Shown piece after piece: positions 14,476 to 21,087 of a DNA stretch of 64,000 nucleotides. The position numbers and the translations under genes were made by a program. The notes under the pieces are model-generated. The model did no database searches, was not told where the DNA came from, and saw only the letters and a list, made by a program, of their open reading frames with translations. Source of the stretch: CAVXEH01 sp963805645. Its GTDB lineage: Bacteria > Chloroflexota > Limnocylindria > QHBO01. How positions within the stretch are numbered: the stretch's first letter is position 1; each line of letters starts with the position of its first letter. The stretch covers positions 1 through 64,000 of the forward strand of contig CAWDVA010000010.1 of the NCBI GenBank assembly GCA_963805645.1, written 5' to 3'.

Positions 14476-15318
14476 ATGGACGAGCTCCTGGCGATCGGCC
14501 GGTTCGCACGCCTCTCAGGCCTCTCGGTTGGCGCGCTGCGTCACTACGACGAGCTGGACCTGCTGCGACCGGCCCAGGTCGATGCGTCGACGGGCTATCG
14601 GTCCTACCGTCGCGGCCAGCTCGGTCGGGCCCGGGCCATCCGGCGCCTGCGCGACCTGGAGCTCCCCATCGAGACCATCCGTTCCTTCCTCGACGAGGAC
14701 GACCCCGAGCGCCGCCGGGCGCTGGTCGTCGCCCACTTCGACCGCGTGCAGGCCCGGACCTGGCGCCTGCAACGCATCCTCCACGTCCTCTCCGAGATGA
14801 CGCGCACGTCGCGAACCCAACCTGCGAAGGAGACCGAGCCGATGGCCGTCGAGCCGCCCATTCCCGCCGAGATCGACCCCGCCACCCAGCGTCGCCTGGC
14901 CGCGGACCTCTTCAACCGCACCTGGGAGCTGCTGGAGCTGACGGACCGGACCCCGCTCCAGGACGACGAGATGATCCACGCCGCGCACGCCTCGCGCTAC
15001 CACTGGGGGCAGGTGGGCGAGCCGGCGAACCTGGCCCGCGGGGAGTGGCAGTGCTCGCGCGTCTACGCCGTCCTGCGCCATGCCGAGCCGGCGCTGTGGC
15101 ATGCGCGCCGATGTCTCGCCATCTGCGAGGACCACGGACTGGCCGACTGGGACATCGCCGCCGCCCAGGAGGCCATGGCGCGGGCGTCCCTGGTCGCCGG
15201 GGACGAGGCCGCGGCACGCGAGTGGCTGGGGCGGGCGCGCGCCTCGTGCGCCACGATCACCGACGAGGAGGATCGCCGGATCATCGAATCGGACCTGGAG
15301 ACGCTGGGCCTGGACTGA
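14476..15318 (+). CDS. MerR-family transcriptional regulator with TPR-like C-terminal domain, 280 aa
   Basis: Residues 5-72 form a MerR winged helix: Ile-Gly-Arg-Phe-Ala-Arg-Leu-Ser-Gly-Leu-Ser, then Leu-Arg-His-Tyr-Asp-Glu-Leu and Tyr-Arg-Ser-Tyr. A dimer coiled coil (about 80-115) follows. The C-terminal half (about 140-280) is not a GyrI-like ligand domain. It is an all-helical region with Arg-Tyr-His-Trp and repeated Ala-Arg helices, resembling the TPR-like domain found in actinobacterial proteins of unknown role. The effector is unknown. The gene sits alone between two copies of a repeat cassette and is driven by a 19-bp-spacer promoter 7 bases before its start. Confidence 0.85.
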   Translation: MDELLAIGRFARLSGLSVGALRHYDELDLLRPAQVDASTGYRSYRRGQLGRARAIRRLRDLELPIETIRSFLDEDDPERRRALVVAHFDRVQARTWRLQRILHVLSEMTRTSRTQPAKETEPMAVEPPIPAEIDPATQRRLAADLFNRTWELLELTDRTPLQDDEMIHAAHASRYHWGQVGEPANLARGEWQCSRVYAVLRHAEPALWHARRCLAICEDHGLADWDIAAAQEAMARASLVAGDEAAAREWLGRARASCATITDEEDRRIIESDLETLGLD

Positions 15319-15342
15319 CGCGTGCGCGCCACGCTCGCCCGC

Positions 15343-15617
15343 CGACTTGTCAGGCGCGCATCACCGTAGCGTTAGGCGAGTCAAACGGCCAGGGCGGCGC
15401 GTCGGTGGCCCTGATCCACGCTCAACTCGGTCGGTCCAGGCGGCCCGACAAGCCCCGCGACTCGCCTAACGCGACACACACCAGCAGGTGACGAGTCGGG
15501 AAAGCGAGGCACGGCGTAACGCGCGCCACACCAGCAGGTGACGAGTCGGGAAAGCGAGGCACGGCGTAACGCGCGCCACACCAGCAGGTGACGAGTCGGG
15601 AAAGCGAGGCACGGCGA
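15343..15617. repeat. Repeat cassette, copy 2: 104-bp inverted-repeat element plus three 50-bp tandem units
   Basis: The same layout as at 14188-14410, in the same orientation. The 104-bp core is at 15369-15472, with GCGTTAGGCGAGT (15369-15381) and ACTCGCCTAACGC (15460-15472) as perfect ends. A 50-bp unit is then repeated almost three times (CCAGCAGGTGACGAGTCGGG begins at 15481, 15531 and 15581). The units abut with no spacers. The interior of the core differs from copy 1 at many positions while the ends are identical. Confidence 0.8.
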
Positions 15618-15657
15618 GGGCGACGGAGCGGTCGTGGAACGCGACGGGGGCGGGGGG

Positions 15658-16026
15658 CTACGGCTCGGGCGGGCTCCAGGGCTGGTGGCAGGTGAGGGCC
15701 AGCTGCCACGCACCGTCGCGGCGGACGTAGGTCGAGGCGATCGAGCCGGTGTAGGGCGTCCCGTCCGATGCCCGCTTCGCGCGGGCGTGATAGGCGAGGA
15801 CGACGCAGTCGGGCGTGATCTGGTTGGCCACCACGTCGGTCATCTGCAGGTCGACCCAGCGGTCGCCGCTGCCCGCCGCCTGGATCGCCAGGTCGCGCGG
15901 AATGGCGCCCATCGGTTCGATGACCGATAGCCCGCCCTCGGCGATGGTGCGCCGGTAGAAGTCGGGCCCGCCCTCCTCCCAGAAGCCTCGCTCCACGGCG
16001 AGGGCACTGTCGGTCGCGGTGCTCAT
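15658..16026 (-). CDS. SnoaL-like/DUF4440 domain protein, 122 aa
   Basis: This is a small alpha+beta-barrel protein of the NTF2-like superfamily. It begins with an Ala/Leu/Glu-rich helix and Phe-Tyr-Arg-Arg-Thr, and has the strands Val-Val-Leu-Ala-Tyr-His-Ala-Arg-Ala-Lys and Ser-Thr-Tyr-Val-Arg-Arg-Asp-Gly-Ala-Trp-Gln-Leu-Ala. This ending, on a strand followed by His-Gln-Pro-Trp-Ser-Pro, is usual for DUF4440/SnoaL-like proteins. Members include polyketide cyclases, ketosteroid isomerases and non-enzymatic binding proteins; no catalytic assignment is possible here. It lies just downstream of glpX on the minus strand and directly after the repeat cassette. Confidence 0.7.
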   Translation of the reverse strand: MSTATDSALAVERGFWEEGGPDFYRRTIAEGGLSVIEPMGAIPRDLAIQAAGSGDRWVDLQMTDVVANQITPDCVVLAYHARAKRASDGTPYTGSIASTYVRRDGAWQLALTCHQPWSPPEP

Positions 16027-16045
16027 GGGCGCCTCCTGTTCTGCG

Positions 16046-17023
16046 CTAGAGACGGACCTTCGGCGGCGTGTGCTCCTCGAAGGTGTGCACCGTGTCGATG
16101 AACCGCACGATCCCGCGCTGGGCGGCCATCAGCAGCGAGTGCGTCCGCGCGCCGCCGCCGAAGAAGCGAACCCCGCGGAGGAGCTCGCCATCGGTCACCC
16201 CGGTGGCGCAGAAGACGACGTTCTCACCCGGCGCGAGGTCATCGGTGAAGTAGACCCGGTCCGTGTCGTCAACGTCCACGCCCATTCCGCGCGCCCGCTC
16301 CTTCTCGTCGTCGGAGCGCCACGCGAACTTGGCCTGGATCTCGCCGCCCAGGCACTTCAGGGCCGCGGCGGTCAGCACGCCCTCCGGCGCTCCCCCGGTT
16401 CCCATCACGGCGTGCACGCCGGTGCCGGAGACGGCCACGCTGATCCCCGCGGTGAGGTCGCCATCGGTGATGAGCTTGATGCGCGCCCCGGTGGCCCGCA
16501 CCTGGGCAATCAGCTCGTCGTGCCGCGGCCGCTCCAGGATCACGACGGTGATGTCCTCGACGTGGCGGCCCAGGCGCTCGGCGACGATGCCGAGGGTGGT
16601 CTCCACCGGGTCCTCGAGGCGGACGTGCCCGGCGACCTGCGGTCCCACGATCAGCTTGCGCAGGTACGTGTCGGGGGCGTGCATCAGACCCCCGGGCTCG
16701 GCGGCGGCCAGCACGGCGGTGGCGTTGGGCGACCCGGTGGCCACCAGGTTGGTGCCCTCCAGCGGGTCCACCGCGATGTCGACGTGGGTCGCGGCCTCGC
16801 GGTTGCCGACCTTCTCGCCGATGTAGAGCATGGGCGCCTCGTCGCGCTCGCCCTCGCCGATGACGATGGTGCCGCTGATCTCCGATTCTTCCATGGCCCG
16901 GCGCATGGCCTCGACGGCGGCGTGATCGGCCCCGTCCCGGTCGCCCCGGCCCATGAGGCGGGCCGCGGCGATGGCGCCGGCCTCCGTCGCGGCGACGGCC
17001 TCTACGCTGATCAGCTTGTCCAT
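16046..17023 (-). CDS. glpX: Fructose-1,6-bisphosphatase class II
   Basis: It removes the 1-phosphate of fructose-1,6-bisphosphate in gluconeogenesis. Start ATG 17023 gives 325 aa, the normal GlpX length, beginning Met-Asp-Lys-Leu-Ile-Ser-Val-Glu-Ala-Val. The metal and substrate motifs are present: Ile-Gly-Glu-Gly-Glu-Arg-Asp-Glu-Ala-Pro-Met-Leu, Val-Asp-Pro-Leu-Glu-Gly-Thr, and Gly-Thr-Gly-Gly-Ala-Pro-Glu-Gly-Val. An in-frame extension to 17206 runs antisense-like and low-complexity into purH and is rejected. The gene follows purH by 52 bases on the same strand, so the two may be co-transcribed. Confidence 0.93.
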   Translation of the reverse strand: MDKLISVEAVAATEAGAIAAARLMGRGDRDGADHAAVEAMRRAMEESEISGTIVIGEGERDEAPMLYIGEKVGNREAATHVDIAVDPLEGTNLVATGSPNATAVLAAAEPGGLMHAPDTYLRKLIVGPQVAGHVRLEDPVETTLGIVAERLGRHVEDITVVILERPRHDELIAQVRATGARIKLITDGDLTAGISVAVSGTGVHAVMGTGGAPEGVLTAAALKCLGGEIQAKFAWRSDDEKERARGMGVDVDDTDRVYFTDDLAPGENVVFCATGVTDGELLRGVRFFGGGARTHSLLMAAQRGIVRFIDTVHTFEEHTPPKVRL

Positions 17024-17075
17024 GCTCGGTCCTCCACGCTCGGTCCCGGCAGGCGCGCCGGGGTGAGTGCCAGGG

Positions 17076-18620
17076 TCAGTGTCGGAAGTGGCGGCGGCCG
17101 GTGAAGACCATGGCCATGTGGTGACGATCCGCGACCTCGATGGCCATCTCGTCGCGGATGCTGCCTCCCGGCTGGATGATGGCGGTGACGCCCGCCTGGG
17201 CGGCAATCTGGATGCCGTCCGGGAAGGGGAAGTAGGCGTCGGAAGCCATGACGGAGAGCGGCGCGCGCTCGCCGGCCTTGCGGAGGGCGACCTCCACGCT
17301 CACGACTCGCGAGGGCTGACCGGCGCCCATGCCGATCATGGAGTGCTTCTTGGCGAGGACGATGGCGTTGGAGCGGACGTGCCGCACCGCGCGCCACGCG
17401 AAGAGCAGGTCCGTCAGCTCCTCCAGGGTTGGCCGCCGCTGGGTGACGACCTGGAGCTTGTTGCGGTCCTCCTCGAGCGAGTCGAAGGTCTGGACCAGGA
17501 TCCCGCCGCCGATGCGCTTGAAGTCGAAGTTGCCGATGCCCAGCTCCGGCCCCTCCGCGTCCGATGGCGGCACCTCGATGATCTCGAACCCCTTCTTGGT
17601 GCGGAGCATCTCCAGCGCCTCGGGCGTGTAGCCGGGCGCCACGATGGCCTCGAAGAAGCCGGGACGGATGGCGCGCGCGGTTGCCTCGTCGATGATCCGG
17701 TTCGCGCCGATGATCCCGCCGTACGCGGAGACGGAGTCGCCCTCCAGCGCGGCACGGAAGGCATCGGCCAGGTCCACGACGCTGGCCAGCCCGCAGGGAT
17801 TGCCGTGCTTGACGATGCAGACGGTGGGCGTCTTGAAGTTGGAAGCGATGTGCCACGCCGCGTCGAGGTCCAGCAGGTTGTTGAAGCTCAGGTCCTTGCC
17901 GGCGATCTGGCGAGCGGTCGAGATGGAGCTGCCGCGCTGCGCGGGATCCGCGTAGAAGGCGCCCAGCTGGTGCGGGTTCTCGCCGTAGCGCAGGTCCGCG
18001 CGCTTCTCCACGACCAGGGTGAGGCGGCTGGGGAACAGGGTGCCGGCCTGGAGGTTCAGGTAGCTGGCGATGTGCGCGTCGTAGGCCGCGGTCAGGGCGA
18101 ACGCCTCGGCCGCCAGCTTCTGGCGGGTCTCCGGGCTGATGGTGCCGACGGTGCGCAGGTCACGCAGGACGAGGGCGTACTGGGTCGGATCGCTCACCGC
18201 CGCGACGCCGGGGAAGTTCTTGGCCGCGGCCCGCAGCAGCGCCACGCCGCCGATGTCGATCTGCTCCAGGGCCTGGTCGAGCGTCGTCCCCACCTCGCGG
18301 GCCGCCTGGGCAAACGGGTACAGGTTGACGACCACGATGTCGATCTGGCCGATGCCGTGCTCCGCCAGCTGGGCGAGATGGTCAGGCTGGTCGCGCCGGG
18401 CCAGGAGGCCGGCGAAGATGGCCGGATGGAGCGTCTTCACCCGACCGCCCAGGATCTCCTCCGTCTCGGTCAGGTCGGAGACAGGGCTGACCGAGATCTC
18501 GTTCTCGGCCAGGTACGAGCGCGTGCCATCGGTGGCGAAGCATTCGACACCCGCGTCGATCAGGCCGCGAGCCAGCTCGACGATGCCATCGCGGTCGGAA
18601 ACGGAGAGGAGTGCGCGCAA
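17076..18620 (-). CDS. purH: Bifunctional AICAR formyltransferase/IMP cyclohydrolase
   Basis: It catalyses the last two steps of IMP synthesis. The N-terminal IMP cyclohydrolase domain (about 1-195) has Ala-Leu-Leu-Ser-Val-Ser-Asp and Gly-Gly-Arg-Val-Lys-Thr-Leu-His-Pro. The C-terminal formyltransferase domain has Arg-Tyr-Gly-Glu-Asn-Pro-His-Gln, Val-Lys-His-Gly-Asn-Pro-Cys-Gly and Asp-Ala-Phe-Phe-Pro-Phe-like Asp-Ala-Tyr-Phe-Pro-Phe-Pro-Asp. The open frame extends to ATG 18695, but a perfect TATAAT lies inside that extension (18685-18690, minus strand). The likely start is therefore TTG 18620 (Leu-Arg-Ala-Leu-Leu-Ser), with GAGGG just upstream, giving 514 aa. glpX follows by 52 bases. Confidence 0.93.
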   Translation of the reverse strand: MRALLSVSDRDGIVELARGLIDAGVECFATDGTRSYLAENEISVSPVSDLTETEEILGGRVKTLHPAIFAGLLARRDQPDHLAQLAEHGIGQIDIVVVNLYPFAQAAREVGTTLDQALEQIDIGGVALLRAAAKNFPGVAAVSDPTQYALVLRDLRTVGTISPETRQKLAAEAFALTAAYDAHIASYLNLQAGTLFPSRLTLVVEKRADLRYGENPHQLGAFYADPAQRGSSISTARQIAGKDLSFNNLLDLDAAWHIASNFKTPTVCIVKHGNPCGLASVVDLADAFRAALEGDSVSAYGGIIGANRIIDEATARAIRPGFFEAIVAPGYTPEALEMLRTKKGFEIIEVPPSDAEGPELGIGNFDFKRIGGGILVQTFDSLEEDRNKLQVVTQRRPTLEELTDLLFAWRAVRHVRSNAIVLAKKHSMIGMGAGQPSRVVSVEVALRKAGERAPLSVMASDAYFPFPDGIQIAAQAGVTAIIQPGGSIRDEMAIEVADRHHMAMVFTGRRHFRH

Positions 18621-18684
18621 CGACGGCCCTCGTTCTGCGGGGGGCTGGATGCGAGGCGCGAGCCGGTCCCGCCTCGGGGGCTCG

Positions 18685-18690
18685 ATTATA
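18685..18690 (-). promoter_or_regulatory. -10 element of purH
   Basis: A perfect TATAAT on the minus strand, about 65 bases before the TTG 18620 start. No good -35 hexamer lies 17 bases upstream. Its position inside the longer open frame argues for the shorter start. Confidence 0.5.
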
Positions 18691-18808
18691 GCCATGCCGG
18701 CGGCCGCTCCCCAACGGCGTCGCCCGATGGCCCACCGGGCGACTGTCGGGCGCGCTGCGCCGGCCCACGGCCGAGAAGTCTTCGCACGCTTCGCTATACT
18801 CGCGGGCC

Positions 18809-19225
18809 ATGGCGTTCCTCTTCGATCCCTTGACGCCCATCACCTATCCGGACCTGTTCACCCTGATGTGGGTTGCGGGGCTCTTGCTCCTGGTCGGATC
18901 CGTGGTCGTCTACAACCTGGCCCAGGTGCGCTACCGACGCTACCCGGCCATCCTCGCGCTCCACGAGTGGATCTTCTGGCCGATCGCCATCGGCTGGGGG
19001 ATCACCCCGCTGCTGGTGGTGATCCACGTCCCGCTCCTGCTCCTGCTCCTCATCCAGATCCCGGCCATCGCGGTCGCGGCGTACGCCACGTTCATCCGGT
19101 TCCCGCCCATCATCGCCACGGCCAACGACGAGATCCGCCGCCGCCGATACGTCCCGCCCCCGCGCCGGTCGGCCCGGGTTCGGCCCAAGCCCACGCCCGC
19201 CGGCCGCCGCCGCCGCCACCGCTAG
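18809..19225 (+). CDS. Small membrane protein of unknown function, 138 aa
   Basis: Three membrane helices are visible, at about residues 15-35, 52-70 and 72-92. A basic, Pro/Arg-rich cytoplasmic tail of about 35 residues follows, of the kind that binds nucleic acid or acidic lipids. The N-terminus Asp-Pro-Leu-Thr-Pro-Ile-Thr-Tyr-Pro-Asp-Leu-Phe resembles an uncharacterised small family common in Chloroflexota, but no name is known to me. TATACT at 18795-18800 lies 8 bases before the ATG, which makes a leaderless transcript likely. A short GC-rich hairpin after the gene (19239-19255) may end transcription. Confidence 0.6.
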   Translation: MAFLFDPLTPITYPDLFTLMWVAGLLLLVGSVVVYNLAQVRYRRYPAILALHEWIFWPIAIGWGITPLLVVIHVPLLLLLLIQIPAIAVAAYATFIRFPPIIATANDEIRRRRYVPPPRRSARVRPKPTPAGRRRRHR

Positions 19226-19238
19226 CGCTCAGCGCCGC

Positions 19239-19255
19239 GCGCCGCGGCACCGCCG
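19239..19255 (+). terminator. GC-rich hairpin after the 138-aa membrane protein gene
   Basis: CCGCGGC (19239-19245) pairs with GCCGCGG (19249-19255) over a 3-base loop. No T-run follows, so termination is only suggested by its position. Confidence 0.3.
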
Positions 19256-19353
19256 CGGAGCGGCGCCATCGGTCCCGGTTGAACCTCGCCTGATTGTCAG
19301 GCGTACACTAAGTGCCCGCCCGTGAATCGCCCGAGCGATGCGGAAGGTGGCAC

Positions 19354-20271
19354 GTGCTCAGCTACGTCATCAGACGAGTGCTGTGGATCATCCCGGTTCT
19401 CGTCGCGGTCTCGGTCATCACCTTCGTCCTGATGCATGCGGCACCAGGCGGCCCATGGGCGCGCGCCAAGCAGCTGCCCGCCTCGCAGGTCGCCCGCCTC
19501 AACGAGATCTATGGCCTGGACCAGCCGGTCTGGCAGCAGTACCTGCGCTGGGTCGGCGGGCTGCTCCATGGCGACCTCGGCCCGTCCTACAAGTACCTGG
19601 ACCTCACGGTGGACAACATCGTCGCCAACGGGATCTGGGTCACCATCCAGCTGGGCCTGATGGCATTCGCCCTGTCGGTGATCGTGGGGATCCCGCTGGG
19701 GGTGATCGCGGCGTTGAACCACAACGGCTGGCCGGACTACCTGGCCACGTTCATCAGCGTGCTGGGGATCAGCACGCCCAGCTTCGTGGGCTCGATCCTG
19801 CTCCTCGTGCTCTTCGGCGTGATCCTGCGCTGGTTCCCGACCTACGGCTGGGGTGATCCATCCCACTGGGTGATGCCCACCGTGGCGCTCGCGCTGTTCC
19901 CCATCGCCCAGATCGCCCGCTACACCCGTGCCAGCATGCTGGAGGTGACGAGCAAGGAGTACGTGCGCACCGCGGAGAGCAAGGGGCTCAAGGAGCGCAC
20001 CGTGGTCATGGTCCACATGATCCGCAACGCCATGATCCCGGTGATCACCATCCTGGGCCCGGTCCTGGCCTTCCTGATCACCGGGTCATTCATCATCGAG
20101 ACCATCTTCTCGATCCCGGGCATCGGCCGCGACTACGTGACCAGCATCGGCCAGCGCGACTACGGGGTGATCATGGCCATGACCATGCTGTACGCGGTGG
20201 TGATCGCGGTCATGAACCTGGTGGTCGACATCCTGTACGCGTACATCGACCCGCGGATCCGCTACGCCTGA
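19354..20271 (+). CDS. ABC transporter permease, DppB/OppB type (orphan)
   Basis: This is an inner-membrane permease of the peptide/nickel ABC family, 305 aa from GTG 19354. GGAAGGTGG lies 4 bases upstream of that codon as ribosome binding site, and the family N-terminus (Ser-Tyr-Val-Ile-Arg-Arg-Val-Leu) starts immediately after it. The periplasmic Ala-Pro-Gly-Gly-Pro and Gly-Asp-Leu-Gly-Pro-Ser motifs and the cytoplasmic EAA loop are present (Thr-Arg-Ala-Ser-Met-Leu-Glu-Val, then Tyr-Val-Arg-Thr-Ala-Glu-Ser-Lys-Gly-Leu). The usual partners DppA, DppC, DppD and DppF are missing on both sides, so it must work with proteins encoded elsewhere or be a remnant. The sequence itself looks intact. 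Confidence 0.85.
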   Translation: MLSYVIRRVLWIIPVLVAVSVITFVLMHAAPGGPWARAKQLPASQVARLNEIYGLDQPVWQQYLRWVGGLLHGDLGPSYKYLDLTVDNIVANGIWVTIQLGLMAFALSVIVGIPLGVIAALNHNGWPDYLATFISVLGISTPSFVGSILLLVLFGVILRWFPTYGWGDPSHWVMPTVALALFPIAQIARYTRASMLEVTSKEYVRTAESKGLKERTVVMVHMIRNAMIPVITILGPVLAFLITGSFIIETIFSIPGIGRDYVTSIGQRDYGVIMAMTMLYAVVIAVMNLVVDILYAYIDPRIRYA

Positions 20272-20286
20272 GCCGCTCGCGACCCG

Positions 20287-20324
20287 CCGGTCGCGACCGG
20301 CCTGGTTGCTACCCGCCGGTCGCG
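20287..20324. repeat. CCGGTCGCG palindrome and direct repeat upstream of the RNHCP leader
   Basis: CCGGTCGCGACCGG (20287-20300) is a perfect 14-bp palindrome. ACCCGCCGGTCGCG occurs at 20282-20295 and again at 20311-20324, and the second copy abuts the TTGACA -35 box. The position is right for an operator or activator site; alternatively the palindrome terminates the permease transcript. Confidence 0.4.
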
Positions 20325-20325
20325 G

Positions 20326-20353
20326 TTGACAGGCGGCTCCGTGCGGCCATACT
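20326..20353 (+). promoter_or_regulatory. Promoter of the RNHCP leader
   Basis: TTGACA (20326-20331), 16-bp spacer, CATACT (20348-20353). The predicted start of transcription is near 20360. The next 55 bases form a small hairpin, GGACCC-GAG-GGGTCC (20371-20385), before a strong ribosome binding site. Confidence 0.65.
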
Positions 20354-20417
20354 GGCTGCTGGCGCCTGCTGGACCCGAGGGGTCCGCCCGCTGCCCAGGG
20401 TCAGGAAGGAGAGCGTG

Positions 20418-20477
20418 ATGTCCAAGTCGGCCAGGGTCGTCGTCGTCGCGTCGCGCCCCCGGAGGATCGCCCGCTAG
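20418..20477 (+). CDS. 19-residue leader peptide upstream of the RNHCP gene
   Basis: AGGAAGGAG (20403-20411) is an excellent ribosome binding site for an ORF reading MSKSARVVVVASRPRRIAR, ending at TAG 20475-20477; GTG 20415 is an alternative start one codon earlier. Four consecutive Val (GTC) codons and five Arg codons, two of them AGG, in 19 codons are what one expects of a regulatory leader. The Arg-Pro-Arg segment matches the +X(+) pattern at which macrolide-bound ribosomes are known to stall. A stable hairpin begins 30 bases after the stop. That it is translated and regulates the RNHCP gene is an inference from the arrangement. Confidence 0.55.
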   Translation: MSKSARVVVVASRPRRIAR

Positions 20478-20506
20478 CGCCCTTTCAGCCCCATCGGCCT
20501 GGCGCT

Positions 20507-20528
20507 GGCCGTCCCGGACGGGACGGCC
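20507..20528 (+). terminator. Attenuator-like hairpin between the leader peptide and the RNHCP gene
   Basis: GGCCGTCCC (20507-20515) pairs perfectly with GGGACGGCC (20520-20528) over loop GGAC, followed by GTCTTGTTGG. CTGGCCG (20505-20511), overlapping its left arm, can instead pair with CGGCCAG (20428-20434) inside the leader ORF, so a competing antiterminator is possible. Confidence 0.5.
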
Positions 20529-20596
20529 GTCTTGTTGGTCGAGACCGGTCGCGCGACGCCCCGTCGTCACCATCCCCAGCGACCGGAGACACCCGT

Positions 20597-20995
20597 GTGA
20601 ACCGTTCTGCTCGTCGTGGCCGTGCCATGCCTCGCGATCGCGATCGCGCGCTGCGTCTGCGCGCGACGTCGTTCCGCTGCGTCCACTGCCACGCCGATGT
20701 CCCGGGTGAGGCGCCCGGGACGCGCCATCGCAACCACTGCCCCGTGTGCCTGTGGAGCCGGCACGTCGACGACGCGCCGGGCGATCGGGCCGCAGACTGC
20801 GGCTCGTCGATGGAGCCCATCGCCATCACCGTGCGCGGCGACGGCGAGTGGGTGATCATCCACCGCTGCGCGGGCTGTGGCGTGCTGCACGCCAACCGGT
20901 GTGCCGGCGACGACAGCCCGCTGCTCCTCCTCCGCCTGGCGGTGAAGCCGCTGGCGTTGCCGCCGTTCCCGCTGGACCGGCTGGCCGGCATCTAG
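20597..20995 (+). CDS. RNHCP-domain protein, 132 aa
   Basis: It contains the motif that names the RNHCP domain, Arg-Asn-His-Cys-Pro-Val-Cys-Leu-Trp-Ser-Arg-His-Val-Asp. An earlier Cys-Val-His-Cys pair and later Asp-Cys-Gly, Cys-Ala-Gly-Cys and His-Ala-Asn-Arg-Cys are the pattern of two or three zinc-binding knuckles. The family is widespread in actinobacteria and Chloroflexota, and its biochemical role is not established. Ribosome or RNA association is often guessed from the zinc ribbons. GTG 20597 is chosen because GGAGA lies 8 bases upstream. The preceding promoter, 19-codon leader ORF and hairpin suggest that expression is controlled by translation of the leader. Confidence 0.85.
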   Translation: MNRSARRGRAMPRDRDRALRLRATSFRCVHCHADVPGEAPGTRHRNHCPVCLWSRHVDDAPGDRAADCGSSMEPIAITVRGDGEWVIIHRCAGCGVLHANRCAGDDSPLLLLRLAVKPLALPPFPLDRLAGI

Positions 20996-21022
20996 GGTCC
21001 GGGTGCGTCCCGCGTGGGCGAG

Positions 21023-21086
21023 CCCGGACCGATCAGCGGGCCCGGACCGATCAGCGGGCCCGGACCGATCAGCGGGCCCGGACCGG
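21023..21086. repeat. 18-bp tandem repeat, about 3.5 copies
   Basis: CCCGGACCGATCAGCGGG is repeated exactly at 21023, 21041 and 21059, with a partial fourth copy at 21077. It fills the gap between the convergent RNHCP and DsbA-like genes. Each unit is partly self-complementary (CCCG/CGGG), so the array can form hairpins and may terminate both transcripts. Confidence 0.8.
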
Positions 21087-21087
21087 C

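Noticed and set aside
15475..15617. CRISPR array
   Set aside because: Repeats are 50 bp, directly abutting, with no spacers and no cas genes.
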